Made by a program: the position numbers and the translations under genes
Assembly: GCA_026785815.1 (NCBI GenBank)
Contig: JAJAZH010000052.1
Span: 1 to 8,985 of the forward strand
From: Ramlibacter sp.
GTDB lineage: Bacteria > Pseudomonadota > Gammaproteobacteria > Burkholderiales > Burkholderiaceae_C
Length of the DNA stretch: 8,985 bases
Direction: 5' to 3'
Shown: positions 7,467 to 8,985 of the stretch, piece after piece
Layout: the number at the start of each line of letters is the position of its first letter
Numbering within the stretch: position 1 is the first letter of the stretch
Notes under the pieces: model-generated
What the model saw: the letters and a program-made list of their open reading frames with translations, nothing else
What the model was told of the DNA's origin: nothing
Database searches by the model: none

Positions 7467-7490
7467 AGCCGGCCAGCCGGCCAGCCGGCC
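7467..7490. repeat. Tandem octamer repeat (AGCCGGCC)x3
   Basis: Three perfect copies of AGCCGGCC stand in a row, with a partial fourth (AGC). Each unit contains the self-complementary GGCC/CCGG core. It lies in the 150-base non-coding gap between the FKBP gene and the grpE promoter. Such a run can change copy number by slippage. Confidence 0.7.
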
Positions 7491-7554
7491 AGCGGATCAG
7501 CAACAGTCGCGGCCTGGCCGGGCTGGCGGTCCGGCGCCCGCAGGCACCGCAGCG

Positions 7555-7905
7555 TCAGTGGGAGTCGAGCAGCTCGACGTCGAACTTCAGGGTTGCGTTG
7601 GGCGGGATCGCGCCGCCGGCGCCACGCGCGCCGTAGCCCAGCTGTGGCGGGATGATCAGGGTCCGCTTGCCGCCGATCTTCATCCCGGCCACGCCTTCGT
7701 CCCAGCCCTTGATCACCATGCCGGCGCCCAGCGAAAAGGCAAAGGGGTCCTTGCGGTCGACACTGGAATCGAACTTCGCGCCCTGCTGGCCGTCGTTGTA
7801 GAGCCAGCCGGTGTAATGCACGTGCACATGCTGTCCGTTCTTTGCTTCGGCGCCGGTGCCCAAGGTCGTGTCTTCGTACTGCAGGCCGGATTGGGTGGTG
7901 TTCAT
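7555..7905 (-). CDS. FKBP-type peptidyl-prolyl cis-trans isomerase
   Basis: A complete 116-residue single-domain FKBP, a rotamase that isomerises Xaa-Pro bonds. All main active-site positions of human FKBP12 are matched: Tyr31 (HYTGWL), Phe45-Asp46 (KFDSS), Phe55, Val64-Ile65 and Trp68 (GMVIKGWDEG), Tyr91 (LGYGARG) and Phe108 (LKFDVELL). There is no signal peptide and no inserted flap domain as in SlyD, so it is the small cytosolic kind, possibly periplasm-independent folding help. The ATG at 7905 has an AAGGA six bases upstream; a longer upstream frame lacks similarity and is rejected. It lies on the same strand upstream of grpE, separated by a 229-base gap with the heat-shock promoter and repeats. 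With no clear terminator, some read-through into grpE is possible. Confidence 0.95.
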   Translation of the reverse strand: MNTTQSGLQYEDTTLGTGAEAKNGQHVHVHYTGWLYNDGQQGAKFDSSVDRKDPFAFSLGAGMVIKGWDEGVAGMKIGGKRTLIIPPQLGYGARGAGGAIPPNATLKFDVELLDSH

Positions 7906-8045
7906 CGCTGATCCTTTTTTTGCAAATTTCGGGTTGGATTCGCAAGTGTACCGAGGCCGACCGCGAAAAAAGGGACCAGCGGCGGTGCGTGAAACCTGCC
8001 GGCGCGACCAGCTCGGCCCTGACAGCGGGTCATGACTGTTCGACC

Positions 8046-8354
8046 TTACTTTTTCCTGGCCTGGGTGACGACCCACCTGGCGGCGAACGCTTGCAGGTCG
8101 TTGATGCGCTTGAGCAGGTCCGAGCCGGACGGGGTGACGCAGTAGCCGTCGCTGCCATGAATGACCAGACCGGCTTCGCGCAGTTCCTTGATCCGGGTGT
8201 TCAGCGTGTTGGGCGTGATGCCGCCGACACTGTCCTGCAACAGCCGGAAAGTCTGCGCGTGGCCATCCTTGAGCGCCCACAGCACGCGCATCGCGTAGCG
8301 CGATTCCAGCAGGCCCAGCAGCTGGCTGATCGCGGCGTTGTCCTTCGAACTCAT
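8046..8354 (-). CDS. HxlR-like winged-helix transcriptional regulator
   Basis: A 102-residue, single-domain DNA-binding protein of the HxlR/winged-helix type. The pattern is 'LLESRYAMRVLWALKDG' (first helices, about 15-31), 'TFRLLQDSVGGITPNTLNTRIKELREAGLV' split over the helix-turn-helix at about 35-64, then a short wing and 'YCVTPSGSDLLKRINDLQAF', matching the HxlR 'Y.LT..G..L..vl..l..W' end with Trp94. Only one Cys (72) is present, and it is not in the N-terminal position used by redox-sensing members, so the signal is unknown. The ATG at 8354 is fixed by AGGAG seven bases upstream; the frame extends further up but without similarity. It precedes the FKBP gene on the same strand by 140 bases. 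A palindrome at 8417-8435 is a plausible site for autoregulation. Confidence 0.8.
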   Translation of the reverse strand: MSSKDNAAISQLLGLLESRYAMRVLWALKDGHAQTFRLLQDSVGGITPNTLNTRIKELREAGLVIHGSDGYCVTPSGSDLLKRINDLQAFAARWVVTQARKK

Positions 8355-8416
8355 CGGTTTCTCCTGGCGCGCTCTTGTCGGGGCTGCTGGCTCGGGAGCC
8401 GAGTGTACGCAGTTCC

Positions 8417-8435
8417 TGCTATACAAACAATAGCA
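8417..8435. promoter_or_regulatory. Palindrome upstream of the HxlR-like gene
   Basis: TGCTAT and ATAGCA flank a 7-base AT-rich centre (ACAAACA), 63 bases upstream of the regulator's start. The AT content stands out from the GC-rich surroundings. The dyad size and position suit a dimeric winged-helix operator. No binding evidence exists in the sequence itself. Confidence 0.4.
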
Positions 8436-8502
8436 TCGCGCGCCGTGGCAGGGGCGCTTTCAGGTAGACCTTGCGCAGCAGCCGGATCAGCGTCTGGCTT
8501 TC
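8419..8502 (-). pseudogene. Possible C-terminal remnant of a lost gene
   Basis: On the minus strand 27 codons read ESQTLIRLLRKVYLKAPLPR and then hydrophobic residues to a TAG. The first 17 codons nearly all end in G or C, as in genes here, and the helix-like sequence resembles the tail of a small regulator, but I cannot name the family. The frame has no start; it meets the amidohydrolase remnant head to head at about 8502-8511, which suggests a rearrangement joint. It may be chance. Confidence 0.2.
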
Positions 8503-8510
8503 GGTCGGAA

Positions 8511-8912
8511 CACACCGTCCACAGCGGCATCGGCTCGGGCATGCGCTGCGGCGGCGGGCTGCGGCTGGAGTACAGCATTCCGATACACCTAGACGACGTG
8601 GCGATCGACTTCCCCGACATGCAGATCGTGATGGCGCATCCGAGCTTCTCCTGGCAGGACGAGGCGCTATCGGTCGCCACCCACAAGCCGAAAGTGTGGA
8701 TCGATCTGTCAGTCTGTAGCCCCAAATATTTCCCCAAGCAGCTGATCCAGTACGCCAACACGCTGCTGAAGGACCGGATCCTGTTCGGCAGCGACTCTGC
8801 GCTGATCACGCCGGATCGCTGGATGATGGATTTCGAGGACGCCGGCTTCAAGCCGGAGGTGATGCCCGGAATCCTGAAGGGCAACGCGGTGAGGCTGCTC
8901 GGCCTCGCCTGA
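8511..8912 (+). pseudogene. C-terminal fragment of an amidohydrolase-2 family enzyme
   Basis: 133 codons match the C-terminal part of metal-dependent amidohydrolase-2 enzymes (the ACMSD and gamma-resorcylate decarboxylase group). Visible blocks are 'HSGIGSGM', 'LDDVAIDFPDMQIVMAHPSF' with a conserved His, 'WQDEALSVATHKPKVWIDLS', 'SPKYFPKQLIQYANTLLKDR' and 'ILFGSDSALITPDRW' with the metal-site Asp of the GSD motif. The end 'GILKGNAVRLLGLA' is the normal family C-terminus. Full enzymes have about 280-350 residues, so the N-terminal half to two-thirds, including the first HxH metal ligands, is missing. The frame is open far upstream but shows no similarity before about 8511. An internal ATG at 8541 could give a 123-residue product, which would lack catalytic parts. 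The substrate cannot be told. Confidence 0.75.
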
Positions 8913-8937
8913 GCACCAGCCGCCGGCGCTCATCTCC

Positions 8938-8985
8938 GTCATCCCGGAATGAAGGCTGTCATCCCGGCCTTAAGCCGGGATCCAT
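8938..8985. repeat. Dispersed hairpin repeat, cut by the window end
   Basis: GTCATCCCGG occurs twice, at 8938-8947 and 8958-8967. The second copy opens a hairpin: ATCCCGGC (8961-8968) pairs with GCCGGGAT (8974-8981) around CTTAA. This resembles the intergenic 'GTCATCCCGG...CCGGGATCCA' family found in many proteobacterial genomes. The end lies outside the window. Confidence 0.6.

Noticed and set aside
7906..8280. N-terminal extension of the FKBP into the upstream gene
   Set aside because: The extra 125 residues are an out-of-frame reading of the regulator and spacer; the ATG at 7905 has a proper ribosome site.
7842..8510. Upstream continuation of the amidohydrolase frame
   Set aside because: Open only by composition; it is antisense to the regulator and FKBP start and shows no amidohydrolase similarity.

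Overview
The window is GC-rich DNA with strongly GC-ending codons. Protein similarity recalled by eye (DnaK, DnaJ, GrpE, an FKBP rotamase, a PA0069-type radical SAM protein) points to a betaproteobacterium, probably Burkholderiales. The exact genus cannot be fixed from this sequence alone.

Layout. (1) About 1-1690 is an accessory-looking patch. It holds the tail of an unidentified gene, a doubtful mini-ORF, a DUF4279-like small protein, an orphan open segment, a BrnT-type toxin with an overlapping atypical antitoxin, and on the minus strand the last 63 codons of cydB (cytochrome bd oxidase subunit II). The cydB remnant stops at a strong palindrome. (2) 1697-2794 carries an intact PA0069/Rv2578c-type radical SAM protein. 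(3) 2843-3403, on the minus strand, encodes only the five-helix membrane domain of an EptA-type phosphoethanolamine transferase; the catalytic sulfatase-like domain is absent, and the gene ends beside an 11-bp direct repeat. (4) 3485-7325, on the minus strand, is the core heat-shock cluster grpE-dnaK-dnaJ. Good sigma-32-like promoters lie before grpE and before dnaK, and a large hairpin lies between dnaK and dnaJ. (5) 7555-8354, on the minus strand, holds a small FKBP-type peptidyl-prolyl isomerase and an HxlR-like winged-helix regulator with a palindrome just upstream. (6) 8419-8985 is a rearranged edge: the possible tail of another minus-strand gene, the C-terminal third of an amidohydrolase-2 family enzyme lacking its start, and a dispersed hairpin repeat cut by the window end.

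How it fits together. GrpE, DnaK and DnaJ form the Hsp70 machine: DnaJ delivers substrate and triggers ATP hydrolysis, and GrpE exchanges nucleotide. They read in one direction in the order grpE-dnaK-dnaJ. The FKBP lies upstream on the same strand with no clear terminator in between, so folding factors are clustered. The rest looks like a conserved housekeeping core flanked on both sides by gene fragments (cydB, eptA-like, amidohydrolase), repeats and a toxin-antitoxin pair, as expected for edges that have suffered deletions or insertions.

No CRISPR array, tRNA, rRNA or complete insertion sequence was seen. I found no convincing wholly new multi-gene system. The most interesting points are the TM-only EptA relative, the BrnT partner that does not look like standard BrnA, and the palindrome at the cydB break.
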